Assembly (NCBI GenBank): GCA_903845115.1
Contig: CAIMWE010000102.1
Span: 1-48,043, forward strand
Origin: an uncultured Acidobacteriota bacterium
Lineage (GTDB): Bacteria; Acidobacteriota; Thermoanaerobaculia; UBA5066
DNA: 48,043 bases
Reading direction: 5' to 3'
Within the stretch, counting starts at the first letter, position 1. Each line of letters begins with the position of its first letter. The position numbers and the translations under genes were made by a program. The notes below the pieces were generated by a model that ran no database searches, was not told where the DNA came from, and saw nothing but the letters and a program-made list of their open reading frames with translations. Shown piece after piece: positions 18,853 through 27,520 of this stretch.

Positions 18853-20524
18853 CGGTCCCGCTTCTTCCCGGGACCCCGCCCAGCGGCCCGGGCACGCCCC
18901 CGAGGGAAGGGGCGCCCTGGGCGCTCGCGAGGGCCTCCCTCATCCGCTCCATCTCGCGGCTCAGCTCCGCCTCCGCCCGCTTCAGGTCCGAGATGTCGAT
19001 CACGGAACCGACGAGGCAGAGGGGCTGGCCGTCCGGGGCCTTGACCATGGTGCCCAGGACCCGCGCGTCGAAGAACGACCCGTCCTTCCGCTTCGCGACC
19101 ATCTCTCCGATCCAGCTCTTCCCCTCCAGGACCTGCGCCATCGGCGCCGCGGAGGCGGCCGGGTCCCGCCAGAAGTCGACGACGGGACGGCCGAGCACCT
19201 CGGAAAGCGAGCCGTATCCCCAGTACTTCAGGAAGGCGTCGTTGGCGTAGGTGAGCGACCCGTCGAGGCTGGCCAGGGTCATCGCGTTGATCGACGACGC
19301 GAGGGCGGCCTCCTTCAGCCGGAGCTGGCTCGCCGTCTTCCGCTCCTCCGTGACGTCCCTGAAGGTGGTCAAGACCCTGAACGGGGACGCTTCGCCCGGC
19401 CGGAACTGGGGGATGGCGTTCCCCTCGACCCAGGTGATCCCGTCCCTACCCCGGGCCTGGAAGCCCAAGATCCAGTTCTGGAAGAGGGCGCCCGTCCGGA
19501 GGGCGACGATCGGCGGGTACTCCTTCCGGGGAAGGGGAGAGCCGTCCTCCCTGAAGAACTCGAGGTCCGGTTCGAGCGAGGGGCGCCCCCGCATCTCGTC
19601 GAGCGTCAGGCCGATGATCCGCTCGGCAGCGGGGTTCGCGGCGACGACCTCGCCGAAGGCGTCCCGGTAGACGACGCCGAGGGGGATGGTCTCGAACAAC
19701 GCGCGGAAGCGTTCCTCGCGCTCCCGGAGCCTCTTCTCGGCCCTCCGCCGCACCGAGATGTCCCTCGTGACGCCGAGAATCTGGACGACCTTCCCGGAGG
19801 AGTCGCTCACGAGCGTGGTGACGATCTCCGTCTCCACCGTGGTGCCGTCCCTCCGTGGCTGGATCCCCTCCGAGACGTCCGTCCTCTGCGACTCGTCCCC
19901 TCCCTCCACCGCCCGGATCCTCGCGTTGAAGACCGCGTCCATCGCCCGGGCCGAATCCGGCGTCAGGGCTGCCTCCGCCGGCCGGCTCATGACCTCGGCC
20001 GGGGTGAATCCCCGCAGCTGGAAGACCGACGGGCTGACGTAGGTGAGCCGGCGAGTGGCGACGTCGAGGAGCCAGATGACGTCGTTCGAGTTCTCCGCGA
20101 TGAGGCGGAAGCGCCGTTCGCTCTCGGAGAGCTCCTTCCGGGCCTCGACCCGCTCCGTGATGTCCCGGAGGAAGGCGAAGAAGAGAGTGTCGCCCCCGAC
20201 GACTGCCGTCGTGATGCTCACCTCGACGTCGAGGAGGGCGCCGTCGCGGCACCGCCAGCCCCCCTCGAAGCGCCCGCTCCCCGCCCGGACGATCTCCGCC
20301 ATCCTCTCCGGGACGCTGATCCCCGGCGGCGGGACGGCGAAGTCGGTCAGGTGCCCGGTGAGCATCTCGGCGTGCGAGGAGCGGCTCATCGAGCAGAGGG
20401 CGTCGTTGACCTCCAGGAACTCCCCGCCGGGACCGACGACGGCGAAACCGTCCATCGACGTCTGGAGGGCGATCCGGTAGCGGAGCCCCATCTCGTTGGC
20501 TTCGGTCGGGGTCTCTCTATCCAT
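18845..20524 (-). CDS. PAS-only protein (four PAS domains), kinase half lost
   Basis: 559 residues: four PAS domains at about 20-130, 133-262, 265-390 and 395-520, in the same order as PAS1-PAS4 of the next kinase (both carry a DESQRT segment in PAS2 and PPIVALRTG in PAS3). No HisKA, ATPase or receiver follows. Instead it ends in EALASAQGAPSLGG-VPGPL plus about 11 residues. That closing stretch matches the receiver-tail linker of the kinase at 20517-23105 (EALAST-GAPSLGG-VPGPL), so the kinase and receiver were probably removed by an in-frame internal deletion. The ATG at 20524 overlaps the upstream stop by eight bases (ATGGATAG). It may still sense and pair with the neighbouring PAS kinases, or be decaying. 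Confidence 0.88.
   Translation of the reverse strand: MDRETPTEANEMGLRYRIALQTSMDGFAVVGPGGEFLEVNDALCSMSRSSHAEMLTGHLTDFAVPPPGISVPERMAEIVRAGSGRFEGGWRCRDGALLDVEVSITTAVVGGDTLFFAFLRDITERVEARKELSESERRFRLIAENSNDVIWLLDVATRRLTYVSPSVFQLRGFTPAEVMSRPAEAALTPDSARAMDAVFNARIRAVEGGDESQRTDVSEGIQPRRDGTTVETEIVTTLVSDSSGKVVQILGVTRDISVRRRAEKRLREREERFRALFETIPLGVVYRDAFGEVVAANPAAERIIGLTLDEMRGRPSLEPDLEFFREDGSPLPRKEYPPIVALRTGALFQNWILGFQARGRDGITWVEGNAIPQFRPGEASPFRVLTTFRDVTEERKTASQLRLKEAALASSINAMTLASLDGSLTYANDAFLKYWGYGSLSEVLGRPVVDFWRDPAASAAPMAQVLEGKSWIGEMVAKRKDGSFFDARVLGTMVKAPDGQPLCLVGSVIDISDLKRAEAELSREMERMREALASAQGAPSLGGVPGPLGGVPGRSGTGG
18891..18938 (-). repeat. short tail-linker repeat marking a deletion scar
   Basis: These 48 bases near the 3' end of the PAS-only gene match 20701-20748 in the next kinase upstream, with the first 27 bases identical. 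They encode the EALAS...GAPSLGG linker that in the intact kinase sits between receiver and tail. Here it follows the fourth PAS domain directly. Confidence 0.85.
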
Positions 20525-23105
20525 CGGTGTCCCTCTCTTCCAGGAGCTCGAGCAGCCGGCCGTACTCGAACAGGCCGGCGAGCTCGCGCACGCGGATCGC
20601 GGCCGCCGGGGCTTCCCTCTCCAGGAGCCCGGCGAGCTCCAGGACCCGGTCGAGGTCGGCCCGGACGACGGCGGCCCGGAGCTCCCCGCGGAGCGGTCCG
20701 GGCACGCCCCCGAGGGAAGGGGCGCCCGGGGTGCTCGCGAGGGCCTCCTCGCCGTCGCTCGAGGAGACGAACCGGCGCTCCAGGAGCGTGCCGACGGTGT
20801 CGAGCAGGTCGGCCTCGCGGAACGGCTTGGCGAGGAACGCGTCGCCCCCGGCCTCCTCCACGCGCTTCCGGTCCTCCTGGAACGTGCTCGCGGTGACGGC
20901 GACGATCGGGACATGTCGTCCTTCCGGCGTGCCGCGGATCGCCCGGATCGCCTCGAGGCCGTCCACGCCGGGCATCCAGACGTCCATCAGGACGAGGTTG
21001 GGGCGCCACGCCGAGAAGAGGTCGATGGCCTCCCGGCCGTCGTCGGCCGTCCTCACCTCGAAGCCGGCGCGGGAGAGCATCCCGCAGAGGACCTCGCGGT
21101 TCTCGGCCAGGTCGTCCGCCACCAGGATGCGCCGGAGGGCCGGGTCCGGCGAGGAACGCTCCACCGGGTGGCCATTCCCTTTCGGAGGGGCCGGCGCCTC
21201 CGCGCTCGGTCCCACGGCGACGTCCACGTTGAAGATGCTCCCGGAGCCGACGCGGCTCCGGACGGTGATCTCGCCTCCCATCAGCCCCGCGAAGCCCTGG
21301 CTGATGGCGAGGCCCAGCCCCGTCCCCGTCCGGGCGGCCTGCCCGCTCCGGGTCTGCTCGAAACGGTGGAAGAGGAGAGGGAGGTCCTCCGGGGGAATCC
21401 CGGGCCCGGTGTCCTCGACCCCGATCAGGAGGCGGGTCTCGCCGGAGGAGGCGGGGCGGCTCCACGCCCGGACCGTCACGCTGCCGGCCGTCGTGAACTT
21501 CACGGCGTTGCCGATCAGGTTGATCAGGATCTGCCTCAGCTTCACCTCGTCGGTCACGACGTACCGGGGCAGGTCCGAAGCCCGCTCGACGCGCAGGTTC
21601 AGCCCCTTTCCGGACGCTTTCAGCCGGAAGAGGGTCTCGAGGTCCCAGAAGAAGGCGTGGAGGTCCACCTCCGCCGGATTGAGGGTGATGCGGCCGGCCT
21701 CGATCTTGGACATCTCGAGGACGTCGTCGATGAGGGTCAGGAGGTGCTCCCCGCTCCGGTTGATCGAGCGGAGCTGCTCCAGCTGTCCGGCGGTCAGGCC
21801 CGGGTCGCCCAGCAGGAGCTGCGAGAAGCCGAGGATCGCGTTCATGGGCGTCCGGATCTCGTGGGACATGCTGGCGAGGAACGCGCTCTTGGCCCGGTTC
21901 GCCGCCTCGGCCGCGTTCTTCGCCTCCGCGAGCCGGTGCGCCTCCAGGGCGAGCCGGTGGTCGGTGATGTCCTGGATGGTGCCGGACGAACGGATGGGCG
22001 TGCCGTCCGGGGCGTACTCGGTCCGGCTCTGTTCGTGGACCCACTTGACCCGGCCGTCGGACATCCGGAGGCGGTATTCGATCGTGCAGAGGGTCCTCTC
22101 GGCGACGGACTTCGCGTGGGCCGCGTTCGCCGCCTCCCGGTCGTCCGGGTGGATCGTGGCCAGGAGGGTCTCGCCGGCGGTGCGCGATTCCGCCGGGCCC
22201 AGCTCGAAGATGCTGAAGATCTCCGGGGAGCAGGCGAACTCCCCGGGGAGGAGGTCCCATTTCCAGTGGCCGAGGAGGGCCGCCCTCTGGGCCTCCTCCA
22301 GCCGCTCCTGGTTCGCCATGAGCGCGAGCTCGGCCTCCTTCAGCTCGGTGACGTCGGTGCAGGCGCCCGACAGCCGGACGACCCTTCCCGACTCGTCCTT
22401 CGTTCCGGCGCCGACGTCGCGCCACCAGGCGTACGAGCCGTCGGTCCGCCGGACCCGGAACTCCAGGGCGAAGGGCGTCCCCTCCCTGGCGTGGTCCCGG
22501 ATGGTGGCGGCGACGCGGGACCGGTCGTCAGGGTGGGTCAGCTCCAGGAAGGCGGCCGCCGTCAGCGGCGACCGGTCGACTGCGATCGCCATTCCCAGGT
22601 CGACGTAGCCCGACCACTCCAGCCGGCCGGTGCCGAGGTCCCACTCCCAGATCGTCACCTTCCCCGAGGCGGTGGCGGTCTCGAGCAACTCCTTCTCCCG
22701 GCGCAGCTCCGCCTCGATCCTCTTTCTCTCGGTGACGTCCCGGAGGAAGGCATAGGAGTGGACGCCGGCTTCGCCGCGGGCCGGCGAGACGCTCACCTCG
22801 ACGTCCCTCACCGAGCCGTCGCGGCACCGCCATCCCGCCTCGAACCGGCCCCGTCCCGACTCGAGGATCTGCCGCATGATCTCCGGGACGCTCCTCCCGG
22901 GGGGAGGGATCGCGTGGTCGGCGAGCCGCTCTCCGAGCAGCTCGGCGCGGGAGCAGCCCGTCATCGCGCAGAGGGCGCCGTTGGCCTCCAGGAACCGCCC
23001 GTCGACGCTCACGACGAAGAAGCCGTCCATCGACGTCTCGAGGGCGGCCTGGTACTGGAGCCGCGTCGCTTCGGCCGCGGGCGGGAGGTCGCTAGCCGTC
23101 GGCAT
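20517..23105 (-). CDS. soluble hybrid histidine kinase (PAS x3-HisKA-HATPase-REC-tail)
   Basis: 862 residues, cytoplasmic. PAS domains lie at about 18-135, 140-262 and 265-385, the last two of the PAS_3 type. The phospho-His is about 412 in MSHEIRTPMNAILGFSQL. The ATPase domain has NLIGNAVKF, GVEDTGPGIP and GTGLGLAIS. The receiver at about 665-780 has LVLMDVWMPGVDGLEAIR and LAKPF. The C-terminal tail (about 800-860) ends FEYGRLLELLEE. The ATG at 23105 overlaps the previous gene by 14 bases. The first PAS domain is nearly identical at DNA level to that of the five-PAS kinase, without gaps over more than 300 bases, which points to duplication or gene conversion. Confidence 0.95.
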   Translation of the reverse strand: MPTASDLPPAAEATRLQYQAALETSMDGFFVVSVDGRFLEANGALCAMTGCSRAELLGERLADHAIPPPGRSVPEIMRQILESGRGRFEAGWRCRDGSVRDVEVSVSPARGEAGVHSYAFLRDVTERKRIEAELRREKELLETATASGKVTIWEWDLGTGRLEWSGYVDLGMAIAVDRSPLTAAAFLELTHPDDRSRVAATIRDHAREGTPFALEFRVRRTDGSYAWWRDVGAGTKDESGRVVRLSGACTDVTELKEAELALMANQERLEEAQRAALLGHWKWDLLPGEFACSPEIFSIFELGPAESRTAGETLLATIHPDDREAANAAHAKSVAERTLCTIEYRLRMSDGRVKWVHEQSRTEYAPDGTPIRSSGTIQDITDHRLALEAHRLAEAKNAAEAANRAKSAFLASMSHEIRTPMNAILGFSQLLLGDPGLTAGQLEQLRSINRSGEHLLTLIDDVLEMSKIEAGRITLNPAEVDLHAFFWDLETLFRLKASGKGLNLRVERASDLPRYVVTDEVKLRQILINLIGNAVKFTTAGSVTVRAWSRPASSGETRLLIGVEDTGPGIPPEDLPLLFHRFEQTRSGQAARTGTGLGLAISQGFAGLMGGEITVRSRVGSGSIFNVDVAVGPSAEAPAPPKGNGHPVERSSPDPALRRILVADDLAENREVLCGMLSRAGFEVRTADDGREAIDLFSAWRPNLVLMDVWMPGVDGLEAIRAIRGTPEGRHVPIVAVTASTFQEDRKRVEEAGGDAFLAKPFREADLLDTVGTLLERRFVSSSDGEEALASTPGAPSLGGVPGPLRGELRAAVVRADLDRVLELAGLLEREAPAAAIRVRELAGLFEYGRLLELLEERDTDG
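20701..20748 (-). repeat. short tail-linker repeat, copy in the intact hybrid kinase
   Basis: Partner of 18891-18938, located between the receiver and the C-terminal tail of the three-PAS kinase. Only this copy keeps its normal domain context. Confidence 0.85.
22731..23059 (-). repeat. duplicated PAS segment, copy in the three-PAS kinase
   Basis: Partner of 18484-18812; same strand, same reading frame and same domain (first PAS). The intervening 4 kb contains the PAS-only gene and most of this kinase, so recombination between the two copies could delete or duplicate a gene-sized unit. Confidence 0.85.
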
Positions 23106-25857
23106 TCCGCTTCCCCAGGATCTCCAGCAGCTGCCGGTACTCGAAGCGCTCGGCGAGGTCGCGGACGAGCGCGGCGGCCATCGGGTCTTCCCTCTCCAGG
23201 AGCGCGGCGAGGTCCAGGACGCGGCCGAGGTCGGCCCTCACGACGGCGGCCCACAGCTCCCCGCGGAGCGGCTCCGGGATCTCGGGGATCGCCGTCGGGA
23301 TCTCGGAGGCCTCCTCCCCGTCCGCCTCGGTCTCCATGGCGTACTCCACCCCCAGCGCGGTCCCCACCTGCCAGAGGAGGTCGGCCTCCCGGAAGGGCTT
23401 GCCGAGGATCCCGTTCCCTCCCGCCTCCAGCACTCGTTTCCGGTCCTCCTCCGGGGCGCCCCCCGTCAGCGCGAGGACGGGGACGGATTCCCCGCCCTCG
23501 AGCTTCCGGAGGGTCCGGATCGCCTCGAGCCCCACCATCCCGGGCATCCTCAGGTCCATGAGGACGGCGTTCGGCCGCCACTCCCGGAAGAGCGCGAGGG
23601 CGCCGGCGCCGTCGTTCGCGGTCCGGACCTGGAACCCCACGCGCCGGAGCATCGCCGAGGCGACCTCCCGGTTGGCGGCGGTGTCGTCCGCCACCAGGAC
23701 TCGCCTCCGTCCCTCGCCCTGCGGCAGGCCCCGGACCCGCCCGGTCGGCGGCGACTCGCGGGGGGTGGCCTGCTCGTCGACGGCGGCGCTCACCTCCACC
23801 GTGAAGACGCTCCCCACGCCGGGCCGGCTCCGGACCGTGATGTCCCCGCCCATCTGCCTGGCGAAGGCGCGGCCGAGCGCGAGGCCCAGGCCGGTCCCTC
23901 CGGCGGGCTCGGCAACGTCGTGCGCCCTCTCGAACCGCTGGAACAACCGGGGGAGGTCGTTCTCGGCGATTCCGGGCCCGGTGTCCTCGATGTCGACGAT
24001 CAGGCGGATCTCGCCGACGCGGGAGGAGACCGACCGGACGGTGACGAGGACGCCCCCCTGCCGGGTGAACTTCATCGCGTTGCCGAGGAGCTTGCCGAGG
24101 ATCTCCCGGAGCTTCGTCTCGTCGATCACGACGTGTCGCGGAAGCGCGCCGACCCTCTGGATCTCGAACGAGAGGCTCTTCTCCTGGGCCCGGGGACGGA
24201 AGGTCCTCTCGACGTCCTCCAGGAGGAGGGGGAGGTCGACGGAGACCGGGTTCAGGGTCGACGGCCCGGCCACGATCCGGGACGCCTCGAGGAGGTCGTT
24301 GATCAGCTCCAGGAGGTGCTCGCCGCCGCGGCGAATCGCGTCGAGGTGCTCCCGCTGCACGCGGGTCAGCCCCCTGTCGTCCATCATCAGCTGGGAGAAG
24401 CCGAGGACGGCGTTGAGCGGGGTGCGGATCTCGTGCGAGATGTTCGCGAGGAAGGCGCTCTTGGCCCGGTTGGCCTGCTCCGCCTCGTCCTTCGCCTTCT
24501 CGAGCTGCCGCTCCACCTCCTTCCGTTCCGAGAGGTCTAGGTTCACGGCGACGAACCCGGAGACCTCTCCCGTCTCGCTCCGGAGGGGGGAGATCGAGGT
24601 GGACTCCCAGAAGAGGTCGCCGTTCTTGCGGCGGTTGCAGATCTCCCCGCGCCAGGTCTCGCCCTTCAGGATCGTGCCCCACAGCTCGTCGTAGAAGGAG
24701 ACGGCGTGGAGGCCCGACTTGAGGATCCGCGGGTTCTGCCCGATCCCCTCCCGGGCGCTGAAGCCGGTCGAGGACTCGAACGCCGGGTTCACGTACTCGA
24801 TCCGCCCGTCGCGATCGGTCACGATGACGGCCGCGGGACTCTGCGTCACGGCGAGGGAGAGCTTCCGGAGCGTGGCCTCCGACTCCAGGCGCTCGCACGT
24901 GACGCCGACCTGGAGGCTGACCTGCCGCATCACCTCGAGGTCGTCGGGCGCGACCCCCCCGTCCCCTTCCCCGAGGAACTCGAGGATCGCGAAGATCCGG
25001 TCCCGGGTGGAGACCGGCAGGGCGCAGACGTACCCGAGGCCCGCCGCTCTCGCGATCGCATCGCGGCGAAAGAGGTGGGGAGGCGGTGGGAGAGCCGTCC
25101 ACGCGGGGAGACCGGACTCCAGGGCGCTCCGGAAGAAGGCGTCGGACTGCCCGAGCTGCGAGGGGGCCGCGACCTTGAGGAAGTCCTGGAACCTCTCGCT
25201 GTCGGTGAGGTGCCAGTAGCCGCTGTCGACGAGCCGCCCGGTCGAGGTCTCGAGCAGGAAGGCGTGCCCGACCGGCCAGCCCCAGTGGCCCGCGACGCAG
25301 CGGATCGCGCCGAGGAGGGCCTCGCCGGAGGACCTGGCGGCGTTCGCGGCCGACGCCACGTCCCTGAGCAGCTCGGCGCGCTGCTCGCTGACGAGGAGCT
25401 GGGCCGTCCGCTCCTTCACGAGCATCTCGAGGTCCGCCCGGTACTTCCCCAGCTCGTCGTCGACCCTCGCCTTCTCGTCGCGGAGCCGCTTCGCCGCGAG
25501 GGCGAGCTCCACGGCCCCCGCGAGCCGGCCGAGCCGGTCCTTCACGAGGAAATCGGAGGCCCCGGCCCTCATGCACTGGACGACCGTCTCCTCCCTCGCG
25601 TCGCCGGTCACGACGAGGAACGGGACGTCGACGGCCTGGATGCGGAGGAGCTCCAGCGCCCGGAGGGCCCCGAAGCCGGGAATCGCCAGGTCGGCCAGGA
25701 TGACCTCGGGCCGGGCCGAAAGGGCGGAGAGGTAGGCCTCCTCGGTCTCGACCCGCTCCCACTCCGGGTGAAGGCCCGCCTGGCGGAGCTCGAAGAGCAT
25801 CAGCTCCGCGTCGGCCGGCTCGTCCTCGACGATCAGGACTTTCAGGGGCGTGGGCAA
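23092..25857 (-). CDS. soluble hybrid histidine kinase (REC-GAF-PAS-HisKA-HATPase-REC-tail)
   Basis: 921 residues with receivers at both ends. The N-terminal REC (5-125) has Asp in VILADLAIPGF and Lys in FLVKDRL. A coiled coil and a GAF domain (about 160-325) follow, then PAS (328-450) and HisKA, His about 474 in ISHEIRTPLNAVLGFSQL. ATPase motifs are DIEDTGPGIA and GGTGLGLALG. The C-terminal REC (735-850) has AVLMDLRMPGMVGLEAIR and LGKPF, and the shared tail has AERFEYRQL. The start is TTG at 25857 with GAGG five bases upstream, 24 bases after the preceding gene; this is the only gap inside the kinase run. Having input and output receivers suggests a relay position just after the first gene of the operon. 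Confidence 0.94.
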   Translation of the reverse strand: MPTPLKVLIVEDEPADAELMLFELRQAGLHPEWERVETEEAYLSALSARPEVILADLAIPGFGALRALELLRIQAVDVPFLVVTGDAREETVVQCMRAGASDFLVKDRLGRLAGAVELALAAKRLRDEKARVDDELGKYRADLEMLVKERTAQLLVSEQRAELLRDVASAANAARSSGEALLGAIRCVAGHWGWPVGHAFLLETSTGRLVDSGYWHLTDSERFQDFLKVAAPSQLGQSDAFFRSALESGLPAWTALPPPPHLFRRDAIARAAGLGYVCALPVSTRDRIFAILEFLGEGDGGVAPDDLEVMRQVSLQVGVTCERLESEATLRKLSLAVTQSPAAVIVTDRDGRIEYVNPAFESSTGFSAREGIGQNPRILKSGLHAVSFYDELWGTILKGETWRGEICNRRKNGDLFWESTSISPLRSETGEVSGFVAVNLDLSERKEVERQLEKAKDEAEQANRAKSAFLANISHEIRTPLNAVLGFSQLMMDDRGLTRVQREHLDAIRRGGEHLLELINDLLEASRIVAGPSTLNPVSVDLPLLLEDVERTFRPRAQEKSLSFEIQRVGALPRHVVIDETKLREILGKLLGNAMKFTRQGGVLVTVRSVSSRVGEIRLIVDIEDTGPGIAENDLPRLFQRFERAHDVAEPAGGTGLGLALGRAFARQMGGDITVRSRPGVGSVFTVEVSAAVDEQATPRESPPTGRVRGLPQGEGRRRVLVADDTAANREVASAMLRRVGFQVRTANDGAGALALFREWRPNAVLMDLRMPGMVGLEAIRTLRKLEGGESVPVLALTGGAPEEDRKRVLEAGGNGILGKPFREADLLWQVGTALGVEYAMETEADGEEASEIPTAIPEIPEPLRGELWAAVVRADLGRVLDLAALLEREDPMAAALVRDLAERFEYRQLLEILGKRNADG

Positions 25858-25881
25858 GGCGGCCTCGTCATCGCGGCGCCG

Positions 25882-27348
25882 TCACGGCGTGGAGCCGGTC
25901 TCCCGCATCCGGATCTCGACCCGGACGCCGGGGCCGTCGCTCCGGTTCTCGAGCCGGACCGAGCCGCCCGCCTCGGCGACGAGGAGGGCCACGTACGCCA
26001 GGCCGAGACCGGTGCCGGGCAGCTCCCCGGTCGGCCTCGCCTCGAGCTGGTAGCCGGGGCGCCAGAGGCTCTTCAGGGCCTCCGGCGGAAGGTGAACGCC
26101 GTCGTCGAGGACGTCGAGGCAGACCCCGCCGCCCTCCGGCCGGCGGAGGCACAGCAGCAGGCTGGGCTGGCCCTCCGGGTGGGCTCGCAGGGAGTTCCGG
26201 AAGAGCTCGAAGAGGACCGGCTCCAGGCGGCTGGCGGAGAGGGGGAACGGCGCGTCGCCTCCTCCCTCCCCGAGGCCGGTCACCGTGACGGGCGTTTCGA
26301 TCCCGGCGAGGTCGGCGGCCCTCCGGGCGATCCCGGGAAGCGCGGCCGCGGCGCACGGCTCCTCGGGGCCGATGAAGGCCGTCTGCTGCGAGAACGTAAG
26401 CAGGTCGAGGACGTGCTGCCGGAGCCGGTCCGACTGCGAGGTCATCTCGGCGACCCACTCGTCGAGCTCGCCCGGGGCGAGCGTCTGCCGGTCGTGGGAG
26501 ATCACGTCGAGCGCGCCGAGGATCCCGTTCAGGGGGGTGCGGAGCTTGTGGCCGAGGACGTGCCCGATCGTCCAGGAGTCGCGAAAGGAGCTGACGGCCG
26601 GCGTGACGTCGCGGAGGCAGATCGACGTTCCGTCCGTCCCCCCGTCGAAGAGGTCGACGCGGAGCCAGAGGGGGGCGGCGGCCGCCGTCCCCGGGCGGAC
26701 GAGGTGCCGGTCGATCCTCTCCGCGAAGGGGGGAGGCCAGCCGGCGAAGGCGTCCTCGGGGCTGGCGACGTAGAGGGCCAGCGCCCGCTCGAGGAAGGAG
26801 ACCCCGGCGTCCGCGGGCGGGGCCGGAAGGCCGAGGAGCCGCCGGGCCGCCTCGTTCGTCCAGGCCGTCGTCCCGTCCGGACGGAGGAGGAGGATCCCGT
26901 CCTCGCTCCCCTCGGCGAGCCAGGTGAGGCGGGCCCTCTCGTCCGCGAGGCGGCGGTACCGGTTGACCTTCGAGAGGGTCCTGAGCCTGGCCCGCAGCTC
27001 CGGCACGCTGATCGGCTTGCCGAGGAACTCGTCGGCCCCGGCGCCCAGCGCCTCGAGGCGGGAGGCCCGGTCGTCGAGCGAGGTCACCACGACGATCGAG
27101 ACCTCGGCCAGGACCGGGCTGGCGCGCAGCCGCTTTAGGACCTCGATCCCGCTCATGCCGGGCATGACGAGGTCGAGGAGGATGACGTCCGGGGGCGTCC
27201 GGGCGGCCTTCTCGAGCCCGTCGGCCCCGTTCGTCGCTGTCTCGACGTCGTATCCGGTGCCGGCGAGCGCTGACTGGACGGTCTGGAGCGCGTACGGGTT
27301 GTCGTCGATCAGGAGGACGCGGAATGCGGAGATGGTGCAACTCCTCAA
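25882..27348 (-). CDS. divergent response regulator-histidine kinase (REC-PAS-HisKA-HATPase), first gene of the operon
   Basis: About 488 residues. The receiver (8-125) has VILLDLVMPGMSGIEVLKRL and FLGKPI. A weak PAS-like region spans 140-250. A HisKA-type helix has HKLRTPLNGILGALD, His about 267. The ATPase domain is divergent: the N box is reduced to LFRNSLRAH and G1 is DVLDDGVHLP, but GTGLGLAYV is clear. The start is uncertain. TTG at 27348 is the most upstream choice, with only a weak ribosome site, while a good GAGGAG lies seven bases before an in-frame ATC. The gene faces 172 non-coding bases with a possible -10 element, so it probably opens the operon. The C-terminus carries no tail domain. 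Confidence 0.88.
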   Translation of the reverse strand: MRSCTISAFRVLLIDDNPYALQTVQSALAGTGYDVETATNGADGLEKAARTPPDVILLDLVMPGMSGIEVLKRLRASPVLAEVSIVVVTSLDDRASRLEALGAGADEFLGKPISVPELRARLRTLSKVNRYRRLADERARLTWLAEGSEDGILLLRPDGTTAWTNEAARRLLGLPAPPADAGVSFLERALALYVASPEDAFAGWPPPFAERIDRHLVRPGTAAAAPLWLRVDLFDGGTDGTSICLRDVTPAVSSFRDSWTIGHVLGHKLRTPLNGILGALDVISHDRQTLAPGELDEWVAEMTSQSDRLRQHVLDLLTFSQQTAFIGPEEPCAAAALPGIARRAADLAGIETPVTVTGLGEGGGDAPFPLSASRLEPVLFELFRNSLRAHPEGQPSLLLCLRRPEGGGVCLDVLDDGVHLPPEALKSLWRPGYQLEARPTGELPGTGLGLAYVALLVAEAGGSVRLENRSDGPGVRVEIRMRETGSTP

Positions 27349-27445
27349 TGTACCGCCGGGCGGTAACCACGTGAATTATGGGGACGGCGGGTCGATCCGT
27401 CCGTCAGACGAAGGAGCACCGGGGAGTAGGCGAAACACTCTTCTG

Positions 27446-27451
27446 AGTATA
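27446..27451 (-). promoter_or_regulatory. possible -10 element of the 27-kb signalling operon
   Basis: On the minus strand the bases read TATACT, close to the sigma-70 consensus and one of the few AT-rich spots nearby. It lies about 95 bases before the first start codon. I find no good -35 hexamer at the right distance, so this is only a candidate. Confidence 0.3.
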
Positions 27452-27520
27452 AGGGTTTGTCCTGCGTTTGGCGGGGTGGGACCGGGCCTCTTCCCTTGTC
27501 CGGCCCGTAGGCCCCTCCCG

